The translations under genes and the position numbers were made by a program. A DNA stretch of 64,000 nt from Janibacter cremeus (lineage in GTDB: Bacteria > Actinomycetota > Actinomycetes > Actinomycetales > Dermatophilaceae), in NCBI RefSeq assembly GCF_029395675.1, contig NZ_CP115184.1, positions 2,356,001 through 2,420,000 of the forward strand, in the 5' to 3' direction. Of the stretch, positions 1 to 9,232 are shown piece after piece (positions within the stretch are counted from its first letter, which is position 1; the number at the start of each line of letters is the position of its first letter). Below the pieces are notes generated by a model. That model was not told where the DNA came from, made no database searches, and saw only the letters and a program-made list of their open reading frames with translations.

Positions 1-144
1 GATGCCCAGGGCCGCGAGGACCCCGAGCACGACCGTGCCGGTGACGAGCGGCGGGACGGGGTCCTTGTCGACGAGGCCGCTGAGGTGCGGCTCCTCCCGG
101 CGCGCGGCCGTGCGTCGACCGGGACCCCGGTTCCCGATCGGCAT
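1..144 (-). CDS. partial hypothetical membrane protein (N-terminal 48 residues)
   Basis: An open frame starts with ATG at 144, three bases after the fumarase stop, and runs off the left edge without a stop. It reads a basic, Arg-rich cytoplasmic N-terminus (MPIGNRGPGRRTAARREE) and then the start of a hydrophobic segment (VTGTVVLGVLAALGI) that looks like a first transmembrane helix. The tight spacing suggests translational coupling to fumC. The family cannot be recognised from 48 residues. Confidence 0.45.
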   Translation of the reverse strand, partial: MPIGNRGPGRRTAARREEPHLSGLVDKDPVPPLVTGTVVLGVLAALGI

Positions 145-146
145 GG

Positions 147-1550
<1,404 letters not shown>

Positions 1551-1652
1551 GCGGCACACGCTACTCGGCCGCCCCCGGCGTCCCGAGCGAGCCCTGCGGC
1601 GTGGTGCACGCCCGGCCACGCGGATTCCCGGAGGCGGGCGCTCGCACCTCCG

Positions 1653-2228
1653 TCAGGTGCGAGCGGTGAGCATGCGCGTGCCGCTCCCGCGCGCCTCGAG
1701 GCCCGCGAGGGCCGAGTCGAGGTCCGCCTCCACGACGATCTCCGCCAGGCTGGCCGCGGACATGAACCCGGCGTCGGCGATCCCGCGGAGCGTGTCCAGC
1801 AGCGGCGTCCAGAAGCCGTCGGCGTCGAGGAAGCCCACGGGCTTGTCGAGCAGCCCGATCTGGCGCCACGTCCACACCTCGAAGATCTCCTCGAGTGTGC
1901 CCATGCCCCCCGGCAGGGCGAGGAAGGCACTCGTGAGGTCGGCCATGAGCGCCTTGCGCTCGTGCATGGAGGCGACGACGTGGACCTCGGTGAGGCCCCC
2001 CCTTCCCCACTCGCGGTCGATCATGAACTCCGGGATGACCCCGATGACCTCACCACCGCGCTCCAGCGCGCCCTGGGCGAGCGCACCCATGAGACCGCTC
2101 CCCCCGCCGCCGTAGACGACGCCGATGCCGCGTCCGGCGAGGTCGGCCCCGACCGCGTGGGCGAGGTCGACCCACTTGGGGTCGTTGCCGGTGGTGGAGC
2201 CGGTGAAGCACGTCAGTCGCTTGATCAC
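1653..2228 (-). CDS. LOG family protein (putative nucleotide 5'-monophosphate phosphoribohydrolase)
   Basis: This is a Rossmann-like protein of the LOG/TIGR00730 family. Characterised members hydrolyse cytokinin riboside 5'-monophosphates or other nucleoside monophosphates to the base and ribose 5-phosphate. The signature PGGMGTLEE is at residues 106-114, the phosphate-binding glycine run GGGGSGLMG at 40-48 and the conserved MHERK at 88-92. The GTG at 2228 gives 191 residues, normal for the family, and the frame upstream of it has no family similarity. The physiological substrate in actinobacteria is often unknown, and older 'lysine decarboxylase' labels for this family are wrong. Confidence 0.88.
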   Translation of the reverse strand: MIKRLTCFTGSTTGNDPKWVDLAHAVGADLAGRGIGVVYGGGGSGLMGALAQGALERGGEVIGVIPEFMIDREWGRGGLTEVHVVASMHERKALMADLTSAFLALPGGMGTLEEIFEVWTWRQIGLLDKPVGFLDADGFWTPLLDTLRGIADAGFMSAASLAEIVVEADLDSALAGLEARGSGTRMLTART

Positions 2229-2253
2229 CCGATGACGATACGGGGCGCGGAGG

Positions 2254-2850
2254 TCATCGCAGCGTGACGACGGACAGCAGCCGGGTGAGTCGCGCCGCCA
2301 TGTCCTGCGCCGAGTGCTCCTCGTGGTCCTGCCACCACCGCACCGTCTCCTCGACGATCGACTCCCAGATCCGGTCGAGCAGGTCGTGGTCGAGCGGGTC
2401 CTCGAGCCCCGCGGCGGCCAGGACGTCACGCGTGCCGACCGTCCCCATGGTGCGCAACTGCCTGCGGTAGTCGGCCGCGAGAGCGGCGGCGGGCGACCCC
2501 TCGGGCAGGGTGTCGTCCTTGATCAGGGCCCAGGCGTGCCGGTGCTCGGCCATGGCGCCGAAGATCGCCGTGAAGGTCTCCTGCGCGCGCCGGCCCGGGT
2601 CGTCCGCCGTCTGCGCCGCGGCGATCGAGACGATGAGCCCGGGCCCCACCTCCTCGAGGCAGGCCGCGGCGAGGTCGGCCTTGGAGCCGAAGACGTTGTG
2701 CACCATGGACTTCGAGACGCCGGCTCGCTCGGCGACGTCGGCCATCGAGGCGCTGGCGTAGCCCCGCCGCCCCAGCTCCTCGACGGCCCCGTGCACGAGC
2801 TGCCGCCTGCGCTCGGCGCGGGCGACGCCCTTCGTCCCGATCTCGCCCAT
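2254..2850 (-). CDS. TetR/AcrR family transcriptional regulator
   Basis: The 198-residue protein has an N-terminal helix-turn-helix at about residues 35-57 (MADVAERAGVSKSMVHNVFGSKADL), followed by a helical ligand-binding domain. The start at 2850 is preceded by a strong AGGAGG ribosome site. The gene is divergent from the sterol-desaturase-like gene at 2943, and a perfect 20-base palindrome lies between them, so it probably represses itself and that neighbour. The inducer is unknown. A membrane lipid or hydrophobic compound is a guess based only on the neighbour. Confidence 0.92.
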   Translation of the reverse strand: MGEIGTKGVARAERRRQLVHGAVEELGRRGYASASMADVAERAGVSKSMVHNVFGSKADLAAACLEEVGPGLIVSIAAAQTADDPGRRAQETFTAIFGAMAEHRHAWALIKDDTLPEGSPAAALAADYRRQLRTMGTVGTRDVLAAAGLEDPLDHDLLDRIWESIVEETVRWWQDHEEHSAQDMAARLTRLLSVVTLR

Positions 2851-2890
2851 CCGCTCCTCCTGTGCTCGGCCACATCTTGTCACCGACCGG

Positions 2891-2910
2891 AACTGACTCT
2901 ATGGTCAGTT
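2891..2910. promoter_or_regulatory. palindromic operator candidate for the TetR regulator
   Basis: AACTGACTCTATGGTCAGTT is an inverted repeat with 7-base perfect arms (AACTGAC/GTCAGTT) and a 6-base spacer. It lies about 40 bases upstream of the TetR start and 33 bases upstream of the desaturase-like start. Its size and symmetry are typical of TetR operators. The assignment is inferred from position. Confidence 0.65.
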
Positions 2911-2942
2911 CATCCGCGCACCGCACGACACAGGAGTCGTCC

Positions 2943-4067
2943 ATGGCACGACCTGACCTCACCGTCCTGGCGATCCCGGCCTTCGTCGGGGCGATGGGCG
3001 CCGAGCTCTGGTGGCAGCGCCGCAATCCCGCTCCGCCCGGGACGAGCCGCGCCGGCGACTACGAGCTGGGCGACACCATCGCCTCCCTGACGATGGGCGT
3101 GGGGAGCCTGCTCGCCCCCTTCGTCGCCGGCCCGATGGTCCGCCGGCTCGCTCCCGGCCGGACGAAGGGGGGCACCACCCTCCTCGCGGTCGGTGCCGTG
3201 GCAGGGGTGGTCACCACGGTCGGGGACGTCCTGCGCCGACGCCGCGAGCACGGGGGCGACCTGCCGGAGGCCGGCACGCTCCCCTCGCAGCCGACGCCGA
3301 CGACCGTGCGCTCACGGGTCGACGCGCTCCGGCTGATGACCTCGGGGGCGGCCGTGGCCGCCGTGGGCTCGACGGCCATCGCGGCCGCCTCGGTGTGGTC
3401 GCTGCAGACGAGCGCGACGCGGCTGGGCCGGCTGACGCCGGTCTCGGCGCAGCGCGGGGCGGTGACCTATCTGGCCGCGATCGCCGCGTGGGACTTCCTC
3501 TACTACTGGAACCACCGCCTCTCCCACGAGTCGCGCTGGCTGTGGGCCGTCCACGTCGTCCACCACAGCAGTGAGCGCTACAACCTGTCCACGGCGCTGC
3601 GCCAACCGGTGGCCGAGGCCTTCACGATGGCGGTTCCGTTCGGCGCCCTCGCCCTGGCCGGGATCCCGCCGCGGTACATCGAGGACGCGCGGGCGATCAA
3701 CCTCATCTACCAGTTCTGGATCCACACCGAGGCGATCCGCTCCATCGGATGGCTGGAGAAGGTGCTCAACACCCCGAGCCACCACCGCGCCCACCACGGC
3801 AGCCAGCGGCAGTACCTCGACATCAACCACGGCTCGATCCTCATCCTGTGGGACAAGCTCTTCGGGACCTTCGAGCCGGAGGTCGAGCCGGTGCGCTACG
3901 GGCTCACGCGGAACATCGAGACCCTCGACCCGGCCGTGATCGCGACGCACGAGTGGCGCTCGATCGCGGCGGACATCGCGGGTGCCGGGACGTGGCGGGA
4001 GCGGTACGGGTACCTGCTGCGCGGGCCGGGGTGGGCATACGAGCCGGGTCGCGCCCGGATCAGCTGA
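2943..4067 (+). CDS. sterol desaturase / fatty acid hydroxylase superfamily protein
   Basis: This is a membrane-bound di-iron oxygenase-type protein of 374 residues. Histidine clusters typical of the superfamily are visible: HRLSH at about 191-195, HVVHHS near 203-208 and HHRAHHG at about 280-286, with hydrophobic segments before and between them. Family members hydroxylate or desaturate sterols, carotenoids or fatty acyl chains using O2. The N-terminal part (LTVLAIPAFVGAMGAELWW) is a first membrane segment. The ATG at 2943 has an AGGAG site nine bases upstream. The substrate is unknown, and control by the divergent TetR gene is likely. Confidence 0.9.
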   Translation: MARPDLTVLAIPAFVGAMGAELWWQRRNPAPPGTSRAGDYELGDTIASLTMGVGSLLAPFVAGPMVRRLAPGRTKGGTTLLAVGAVAGVVTTVGDVLRRRREHGGDLPEAGTLPSQPTPTTVRSRVDALRLMTSGAAVAAVGSTAIAAASVWSLQTSATRLGRLTPVSAQRGAVTYLAAIAAWDFLYYWNHRLSHESRWLWAVHVVHHSSERYNLSTALRQPVAEAFTMAVPFGALALAGIPPRYIEDARAINLIYQFWIHTEAIRSIGWLEKVLNTPSHHRAHHGSQRQYLDINHGSILILWDKLFGTFEPEVEPVRYGLTRNIETLDPAVIATHEWRSIAADIAGAGTWRERYGYLLRGPGWAYEPGRARIS

Positions 4068-4902
4068 TCGGTTGGGCGAGGATCGCCCGCAGCCGCCCCA
4101 CGACCTCCTCCGACCCGTCGAGCTCCGGCTCGGCGCGGCCGTTGCGGTGCCACAGCCACAGGTCGAGCTCCTCGGCAGTGCCGATGACGCGCGCATGGAA
4201 GGAGTCGTCCCGTGCGCTGGTGTGGTCGTGGCCGAGCACCTGCACGTCGTCGAGGTCGTGGTCCTCCTGCGTGGCCGGGTCGTGACCGGTGAAGCGGCCC
4301 AGGGCGAGGACGACCCGGTGGCCGGTGTCGGTGATGTCGACGGCGACCCGGGTGCCGTCGTCGGCGAAACGTCCCCACGACGGCAGCCCCCCGTACATCA
4401 CCTCGAGGCACTCGACGACACCGTCGGTCGCCAGCTGCGGGTCCAGCGGGGTCCGGGCGCCGGCCGCGAGCTCCGCGTCGACCCGGTGGATGAGCGCCTC
4501 GTGCGCCTGCCGGCGCATCGTGAAGGCAACCGTGTGGAGGCTGGTGTCCGACGCCCACGACCAGCACCCGTCCGCCGGGTCCGCATTGCGCAGGCGCCGC
4601 ACGAGGTCGTCGTGGGCACGGTCGAGGGCGGCGACGATCCCGTGGCGGTCCGCGGGGCGCTCCGGCTGCGGGTAGTCCTCCGGCCCCTCCGGACGGTTGG
4701 CGACGATCCACGCCCAGAAGTGCTGGACGTCCCCTCCGCCGAGGTGCCACAGCAGGTCGTCGACGTCCCAGCCGGGGCAGCTCGGGACCGGCGTGCCCTC
4801 GGGCAGGTCGACGAGCACCTCCCGGAAGCGTCGTGTCTCCCGCTCGATCGCTGCGAGGTAGGTGTCCATCGGCAGCCAGTGCCGTTCCGGATGGGGCTTC
4901 AT
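4060..4902 (-). CDS. maleylpyruvate isomerase family mycothiol-dependent enzyme
   Basis: The 280-residue protein has the DinB/MDMPI architecture: an N-terminal four-helix metal-binding domain (PGWDVDDLLWHLGGGDVQHFW around 43-63, with metal ligand His53) and the second motif HEALIHRVDAEL, then a C-terminal sterol-carrier-like domain ending WLWHRNGRAEPELDG. Relatives use mycothiol as thiol cofactor, for example to isomerise maleylpyruvate, but most members have unknown substrates. The start at 4902 is preferred to the internal Met at 4869 because the latter has no ribosome site. The 3' end overlaps the convergent desaturase-like gene by eight bases. Confidence 0.85.
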   Translation of the reverse strand: MKPHPERHWLPMDTYLAAIERETRRFREVLVDLPEGTPVPSCPGWDVDDLLWHLGGGDVQHFWAWIVANRPEGPEDYPQPERPADRHGIVAALDRAHDDLVRRLRNADPADGCWSWASDTSLHTVAFTMRRQAHEALIHRVDAELAAGARTPLDPQLATDGVVECLEVMYGGLPSWGRFADDGTRVAVDITDTGHRVVLALGRFTGHDPATQEDHDLDDVQVLGHDHTSARDDSFHARVIGTAEELDLWLWHRNGRAEPELDGSEEVVGRLRAILAQPIS

Positions 4903-4954
4903 GGGACGACTCTTCCACTGTTCCCCCTCGGTGCGTGGCGTAGCGGGAACCACA

Positions 4955-4980
4955 CGAAAAGGGGACGCGTCCCCCCTTCG
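4955..4980. promoter_or_regulatory. palindrome in the divergent promoter of two mycothiol-type genes
   Basis: GGGGACGCGTCCCC (4961-4974) is a perfect 14-base palindrome. It extends with two mismatched positions per arm to 26 bases, CGAA...TTCG. It lies between the divergent starts at 4902 and 4995 and ends 15 bases before the deacetylase start. It could be an operator shared by both genes or a 5' hairpin. No specific regulator can be assigned. Confidence 0.4.
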
Positions 4981-4994
4981 CACACGGCAGAATC

Positions 4995-5789
4995 GTGTGG
5001 GTGACCACCACCGTCTTCCTGCACGCGCATCCCGATGACGAGGCGAGCGGCACGGCCGGGTCGATGATCCTCACCTCCCGGGCCGGGCACCGCGTCGTCC
5101 TCGTCTACGCGACCTTCGGCGAGCACGGCACCGTGCCTCCGGATCTGGCCGAAGGGAGGTCCCTCGCCGACCACCGCCGCACCGAGGCGATGGCCTCGGC
5201 CCGGATCACCGGCGCGGCCCGGGTGGAGTGGCTCGGCTACACCGACTCGGGGATGAGCGGGTGGGAGCAGAACGCCCACGCGACCTCCTTCCACGGGGCC
5301 GACCTCGACGAGGCTGCCGGGCGGGTCGCGGCGGTCCTCGACGAGGAGGACGCGGACATCCTCGTCGGCTACGACTGGCACGGCGGCTACGGCCACCCCG
5401 ACCACGTGAAGGTCCACCACGTCGCCCACCGCGCCGCGGAGCTGGCCGCCCGCCGCCCCCGGGTCCTGGAGAACACGATGAACCGGGACCGCCTGCGCGA
5501 GCAGCTCGCGGCAGCCCGGGAGATGGGTCTCGACCCGGGCTTCGACGCGGACGCGCCGATGGACGACGGCAACCTCATCGGACTGCCGCAGAGCGAGATC
5601 CACCACGCGGTCGACGTCACCGAGGTGATCGCGGACAAGCGGGCCGCCCTCACCTGCCACGCCTCCCAGGTCGACGTCCAGCAGATGCTGGCCATGCCGC
5701 CGGAGGTGTATGCCGAGGCCTTCGGCACCGAGCACTACGCGGAGCCGGGGCGACCACCGGGGATGGCGAGCAGCCTCCCCTTCGCCTGA
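4995..5789 (+). CDS. PIG-L family deacetylase (MshB/Mca-like)
   Basis: This is a zinc-dependent N-acetylglucosaminyl deacetylase superfamily protein of 264 residues. AHPDDE at 11-16 supplies the zinc ligands His12 and Asp15 plus catalytic Asp14, and GHPDHVKVHH supplies the third ligand. The family includes MshB (mycothiol synthesis) and Mca (mycothiol S-conjugate amidase); the LxxTF-EHG region (YATFGEHG) fits this group. Which of the two it is, or a third role, cannot be decided by eye. The start is GTG at 4995 or GTG at 5001, with no clear ribosome site for either. It is divergent from a mycothiol-dependent enzyme gene, which supports a thiol-related role. Confidence 0.87.
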   Translation: MWVTTTVFLHAHPDDEASGTAGSMILTSRAGHRVVLVYATFGEHGTVPPDLAEGRSLADHRRTEAMASARITGAARVEWLGYTDSGMSGWEQNAHATSFHGADLDEAAGRVAAVLDEEDADILVGYDWHGGYGHPDHVKVHHVAHRAAELAARRPRVLENTMNRDRLREQLAAAREMGLDPGFDADAPMDDGNLIGLPQSEIHHAVDVTEVIADKRAALTCHASQVDVQQMLAMPPEVYAEAFGTEHYAEPGRPPGMASSLPFA

Positions 5790-5802
5790 CCCCCGCCCAG
5801 CG

Positions 5803-6477
5803 TCAGCGCAGAGCGACCCGGACCCGACCGTCCACGGCGGCGAAGGCGACGTCCGCGAGGGACCCGACCACCAGGTCGGCCCGGGCCAGCTCGTTCGTGG
5901 TGGTCGTCGTCGTCACCGCGAGCACGGTGCACCCGGCCGCCCTGGCGGCATCGATCCCGCTCGGCGCGTCCTCGCACACCAGGGCGCGCGCGGGGTCGAC
6001 ACCCAGACGCTCGGCCGCGAGCAGGAACGGGTCCGGGTGCGGCTTGCCCCGCTCGACGTCCTCGACGGTCACGAAGCCGGCCGGCACGTCGATCCCCGCC
6101 GCCGCGAGGCGGGTCTCCGCGAGCGCCCGCGTCGCGGAGGTGGCGATGGCGAAGGGGGTGGGGGGCTCGGCCCCGGACAGCACCGCGATCGCCTCGAGGA
6201 CGCCGGGCAGGGCAACGATGCCGGTGACGTCGGCGATCTCGAGCTCCTCGATCCGCGCGAGCGCGTCCCGCGCTTCGAGGTGCGGGCCGACCTGCTCGAT
6301 GATGGCCGCCGCCGGCATCCCGTGGAAGCCGCGCAACCGCTCCGGGTCGATCCCGTGCTCGCGCGCCCAGCGCACCCACGAGCGCTCGACGGAGGCGCTG
6401 GAGTCGACGAGCGTGCCGTCGTTGTCGAAGATCACGGCGTCGAAGGTGCGCTCGAGCACGGCGGCGGAGGAGGTCAT
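5803..6477 (-). CDS. HAD family hydrolase (sugar-phosphatase / beta-phosphoglucomutase-like)
   Basis: The 224-residue protein has HAD motif I FDNDGTLVDS (nucleophile Asp18, acid Asp20), a helical cap, motif II in IATSATRA, the motif III lysine in ERGKPHPDPFLLAAERLG and motif IV CEDAPSGIDAARAAG. This layout matches small sugar-phosphate phosphatases and phosphoglycolate-type enzymes. The exact substrate cannot be read from sequence. The start ATG at 6477 faces the divergent deaminase gene 34 bases away. Confidence 0.9.
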   Translation of the reverse strand: MTSSAAVLERTFDAVIFDNDGTLVDSSASVERSWVRWAREHGIDPERLRGFHGMPAAAIIEQVGPHLEARDALARIEELEIADVTGIVALPGVLEAIAVLSGAEPPTPFAIATSATRALAETRLAAAGIDVPAGFVTVEDVERGKPHPDPFLLAAERLGVDPARALVCEDAPSGIDAARAAGCTVLAVTTTTTTNELARADLVVGSLADVAFAAVDGRVRVALR

Positions 6478-6511
6478 GCACCCAAGTCTCCGTCACTGCC
6501 ACGATGGCCCC

Positions 6512-6982
6512 ATGATCGACCCGACCGACCGACGACACCTGCTGCGGGCCGTGGAGCTGGCGGAGGAGGCGCTCGACGCCCACGACGAGCCCTTCGGATC
6601 CCTCCTGGTCACCGCCGACGGCATCGTCCGCCTCGAGGACCGCAACCGGGTCTCGGGCGGTGACCACACCCAGCACCCCGAGTTCGCCATCGCCCGGTGG
6701 GCGGCGCAGCACCTGACCCCGCAGGAGCGCGCGGCGGCCACCGTCTACACCTCCGGCGAGCACTGCCCGATGTGCGCCGCCGCCCACGGCTGGGTCGGCC
6801 TGGGGCGCATCGTCTACGCGAGCAGCTCCGCGCAGCTGGCGCAGTGGGCGGACGAGCTGGGCCTGCCGCCCGCCCCGGTCGCGACGATCCCGATCACGAC
6901 GATCGTCCCCGGCGCCGTCGTCGACGGCCCGGACGAGGAGCTCGCCCGGCAGGTGCGTGCGCTGCACGCCCGCCGGGTTTGA
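6512..6982 (+). CDS. nucleoside deaminase (CMP/dCMP deaminase family)
   Basis: The 156-residue zinc enzyme has HPEFAIA (His55 zinc ligand, Glu57 proton shuttle) and HCPMCAA (Cys85 and Cys88 zinc ligands). The residue before the first Cys is His where many relatives have Pro (PCxxC). Members deaminate cytosine, guanine or nucleosides; the spacing fits the tRNA-adenosine/guanine deaminase-like group, but the substrate is not determined. The ATG at 6512 follows the divergent HAD gene, and a 48-base hairpin repeat follows just after the stop. Confidence 0.87.
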   Translation: MIDPTDRRHLLRAVELAEEALDAHDEPFGSLLVTADGIVRLEDRNRVSGGDHTQHPEFAIARWAAQHLTPQERAAATVYTSGEHCPMCAAAHGWVGLGRIVYASSSAQLAQWADELGLPPAPVATIPITTIVPGAVVDGPDEELARQVRALHARRV

Positions 6983-6994
6983 CGCCTCCTCGCT

Positions 6995-7042
6995 GGGTCG
7001 ATGTATTCGGGCGCGTGCTGACGCGCCCGAATACATCGACCC
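6995..7042. repeat. palindromic intergenic repeat, copy 1 (hairpin)
   Basis: Two perfect 21-base arms (GGGTCGATGTATTCGGGCGC plus G, and its reverse complement) flank the 6-base loop TGCTGA. It lies 13 bases after the deaminase stop. It could end transcription, but there is no T run, and the arm sequence, not just the fold, recurs at 7871/9263 and 56525-56574. That suggests a REP-like repeat family. Confidence 0.85.
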
Positions 7043-7094
7043 GACGGCGGCGAGGGCCACCTGCCTAGAGTGGGCTCGACACGGGAGGTCACGC

Positions 7095-7862
7095 ATGTAC
7101 GCCACATCCTCGTCCGCACCGGAGCCACCACCCCCGCCGGCCATCGGGCCGGCCTCGCGCGGCCTGTGGCTCATGGGCAGCGACGTGGACCTGGCCCGGC
7201 GACTGGCCCGGTCGGGATTCGACTGGATCGCGCTCGACGCCCAGCACGGCGCCATCGACCGCTCCGCACTGGTCGACCTCGGCCGTGCGCTCGGTGACGT
7301 CGGGACCAACTTCGTCGTGCGCGTCCCCGGGGTCGACCACTCGTGGATCGGCGCCTCGCTCGACGCCGGGGCCGCCGGGGTGGTCATCCCCTCGGTGACC
7401 TCGGTCGACGACGCGCAGGCAGGGGTCCGCGCGACCTTCTACCCCCCGCTCGGCGAGCGCAGCTGGGGTCCGCTCACCCCGATGTGGGACGGCTACGCCC
7501 CGGACGCCGAGCGGGCGAACGCCCACGTGCAGTGCGCGGTGATGATCGAGACCGCCGGCGCGCTCGAGGCGGTCGAGGAGATCGCCGCTCTCGACGGGGT
7601 GGGCCTGCTCTTCCTCGGCCCCGTCGACCTGTCGCTCTCCCTGGGGGTGAGCGTCGACGAGCTGCTCGCCGACGACTCCCCGACCGGCCCGGTGCCGCGC
7701 ATCCTCGCCGCGGCCCGGCGCAACGGCAGCGACGTCGCGGCCTTCGCCGGCGACCCCTCACGGGTCCCCGCGCTGCGCGCCCTGGGCATCGACCGCGTCG
7801 CCGTCGCCACCGACATCGCGCTCGTGGCCCTGGGCGCCGAGCGGGTGCTCGACCTGACCTGA
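7095..7862 (+). CDS. HpcH/HpaI aldolase/citrate lyase family protein
   Basis: This 255-residue TIM-barrel class II pyruvate aldolase-type protein is similar to 4-hydroxy-2-oxoheptanedioate and 2-dehydro-3-deoxyglucarate aldolases. It shows FDWIALDAQHGAIDR (substrate and base region), the metal-ligand segment CAVMIETAGALEAVEEIAALDGVG and FLGPVDLSLSLG near the C-terminus. It would cleave or form 2-oxo-hydroxy acids with pyruvate in the cytosol. The ATG at 7095 has GGGAGG eight bases upstream. The gene is flanked on both sides by copies of the same hairpin repeat, the downstream one interrupted by an insertion sequence. Confidence 0.9.
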   Translation: MYATSSSAPEPPPPPAIGPASRGLWLMGSDVDLARRLARSGFDWIALDAQHGAIDRSALVDLGRALGDVGTNFVVRVPGVDHSWIGASLDAGAAGVVIPSVTSVDDAQAGVRATFYPPLGERSWGPLTPMWDGYAPDAERANAHVQCAVMIETAGALEAVEEIAALDGVGLLFLGPVDLSLSLGVSVDELLADDSPTGPVPRILAAARRNGSDVAAFAGDPSRVPALRALGIDRVAVATDIALVALGAERVLDLT

Positions 7863-7870
7863 CCCCGGCT

Positions 7871-7901
7871 GGGTCGATGTATTCCGGCGCCTTCAGGCAC
7901 G
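7871..7901. repeat. palindromic intergenic repeat, copy 2, left half
   Basis: GGGTCGATGTATTC followed by CGGCGCCTTCAGGCACG is the left arm and loop of a hairpin of the same family as 6995-7042. The matching right arm (GAATACATCGACCC) is at 9250-9263, separated by the insertion sequence. Joining the two at one copy of the 14-base direct repeat restores a hairpin of about 50 bases. Confidence 0.8.
7888..7901. repeat. left target-site duplication of the IS481 element
   Basis: CGCCTTCAGGCACG is repeated exactly at 9233-9246 on the other side of the insertion sequence. Fourteen bases is within the longer range known for IS481-family duplications. The exact IS boundary was chosen so that the element begins and ends with TGT/ACA. 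Confidence 0.8.
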
Positions 7902-9232
7902 TGTGATTTGAAGGGACATGCCTGACAGGTATGTGAAGAGACATCGCTGACAACCGGGGGCTCGGTAGCGGCCCGGAAGATGGGCTGCATGAGTCAGCAG
8001 GCGGTCTCGGTGGAAGTTCGGTTGGCGGTCGGTGCTCACGCTGTCTTGGAGGATGCCTCGGGGACCTCGGTGAGCGAGCTGTGCAAGCAGCAGGGCATCT
8101 CGCGGGATACGTACTACCGGTATCGGCGCCGGATGCGCGAAGAGGGCGTTCAAGGTTTGGTCCCGCGCTCGAGGCGGCCGAACAACTCGCCCAGGGCCAC
8201 GGACGCTGACACGGTCGCGGCGGTGCTCGACAAGCACGACGAGCTGGTTGCAGAGGGCTGGGACGGCGGGGCCATGTCGGTGCACGATTGGCTCACCCTG
8301 GCGGGCGTGGAGGTCCCCTCGGCGCGCACCTGCCACAAGATCCTGACCGACCACGGGCGCACCGAGCCGACACCGTCCAAGCGGCCCAAGTCCAGCTACC
8401 GCCGCTTCGAGGCGATGAAACCCAACGGGGTGTGGCAGCTGGACGGGCACGAGGTCAAGCTCACCGAGGGCAAGGGCGTCGTGCTGCGCTTCCAGGACGA
8501 CCACTCCCGCATGCTGATGGCCTCACGCGCCGCCAGCGCCGAAACGGGCGAGGACACCTGGAAATGCATGGTCGCCGCTATGGACCGCCACGCAAAGCCG
8601 GCGTTCATCCAGTGCGACAACAGCACGGCCTTCACCGCCCGGCTGATCAAGGGCGGGGGCTACTCCATCCTGGAGGCTCGCCTGCACCGCATCGGGGTCG
8701 GGATGATCAACTCCAGCCCCAAGCACCCGCAGACCAACGGCAAGAAGGAACGCGAGTGGCAGACGCTGGAGCAGTGGCTCAGAGCGCGTGAGCGCGCCAC
8801 GGACCTACCCGAGCTGCAACGCCTGCTCGATGCCTACGACCTGATCTTCAACACCGAACGCCCGCACCAGGGCATCGCCGGAAGCACGCCCGCGCGGCGC
8901 TACGCAGCCACCGACAAGGCCCTTCCAGACCCTGAGCAGCTCAAGGAACGCCAGTTCGTGCGTGAGGTCACTCTGCCCCCGGCCGGGTACTTCGACCTGC
9001 CCGGAGCCCGGGTCAGCCTCGGCGTCGCCTGGGCCGGCGCGACCCTGCACTACCTCATCGACCAGGACCACGCCGTCCTCTTCCACGAAGAACGCATCCT
9101 GGGACACATCCAACTCGACCCGGACAAGATCACCACGCCCAAAACCGGCCGCACGTACTATCGAGTCGAAGCACGCCCCTGACTGTCAGACATGTCCCTT
9201 CACGACTGTCCGACATGTCCCTTCACAGGACA
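7902..9232 (+). mobile_element. IS481-family insertion sequence, intact (about 1.33 kb)
   Basis: The element starts TGTGATTTGAAGGGACATG and ends CATGTCCCTTCACAGGACA, so the ends are imperfect inverted repeats sharing GAAGGGACATG. Each end carries a second tandem copy of the motif further in (GTGAAGAGACATCG near 7932 on the left, and the complement of TGAAGGGACATGTC at 9187-9203 on the right), probably paired transposase sites. One full-length transposase gene fills it, and a perfect 14-base direct repeat flanks it. All this indicates a recent, potentially active insertion, placed in a hairpin repeat between two genes. Confidence 0.92.
7980..9182 (+). CDS. IS481 family transposase
   Basis: The DDE transposase of 400 residues has an N-terminal helix-turn-helix (SVSELCKQQGISRDTYYRYRRRMREEG around 32-55) and an integrase core: first Asp in NGVWQLDGHEVKL, second in FIQCDNSTAFTA, Glu in KHPQTNGKKEREWQTLEQW. 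The C-terminal part contains FNTERPHQGIAGSTPARRY, usual for the family. Start is ATG 7980 or ATG 7989. No frameshift or internal stop is seen, so the element looks functional. Confidence 0.95.
   Translation: MGCMSQQAVSVEVRLAVGAHAVLEDASGTSVSELCKQQGISRDTYYRYRRRMREEGVQGLVPRSRRPNNSPRATDADTVAAVLDKHDELVAEGWDGGAMSVHDWLTLAGVEVPSARTCHKILTDHGRTEPTPSKRPKSSYRRFEAMKPNGVWQLDGHEVKLTEGKGVVLRFQDDHSRMLMASRAASAETGEDTWKCMVAAMDRHAKPAFIQCDNSTAFTARLIKGGGYSILEARLHRIGVGMINSSPKHPQTNGKKEREWQTLEQWLRARERATDLPELQRLLDAYDLIFNTERPHQGIAGSTPARRYAATDKALPDPEQLKERQFVREVTLPPAGYFDLPGARVSLGVAWAGATLHYLIDQDHAVLFHEERILGHIQLDPDKITTPKTGRTYYRVEARP

Noticed and set aside
2254..2883. TetR start at 2883
   Set aside because: ATG 2850 has an AGGAGG site at ideal spacing; the extra 11 residues add nothing to the fold.
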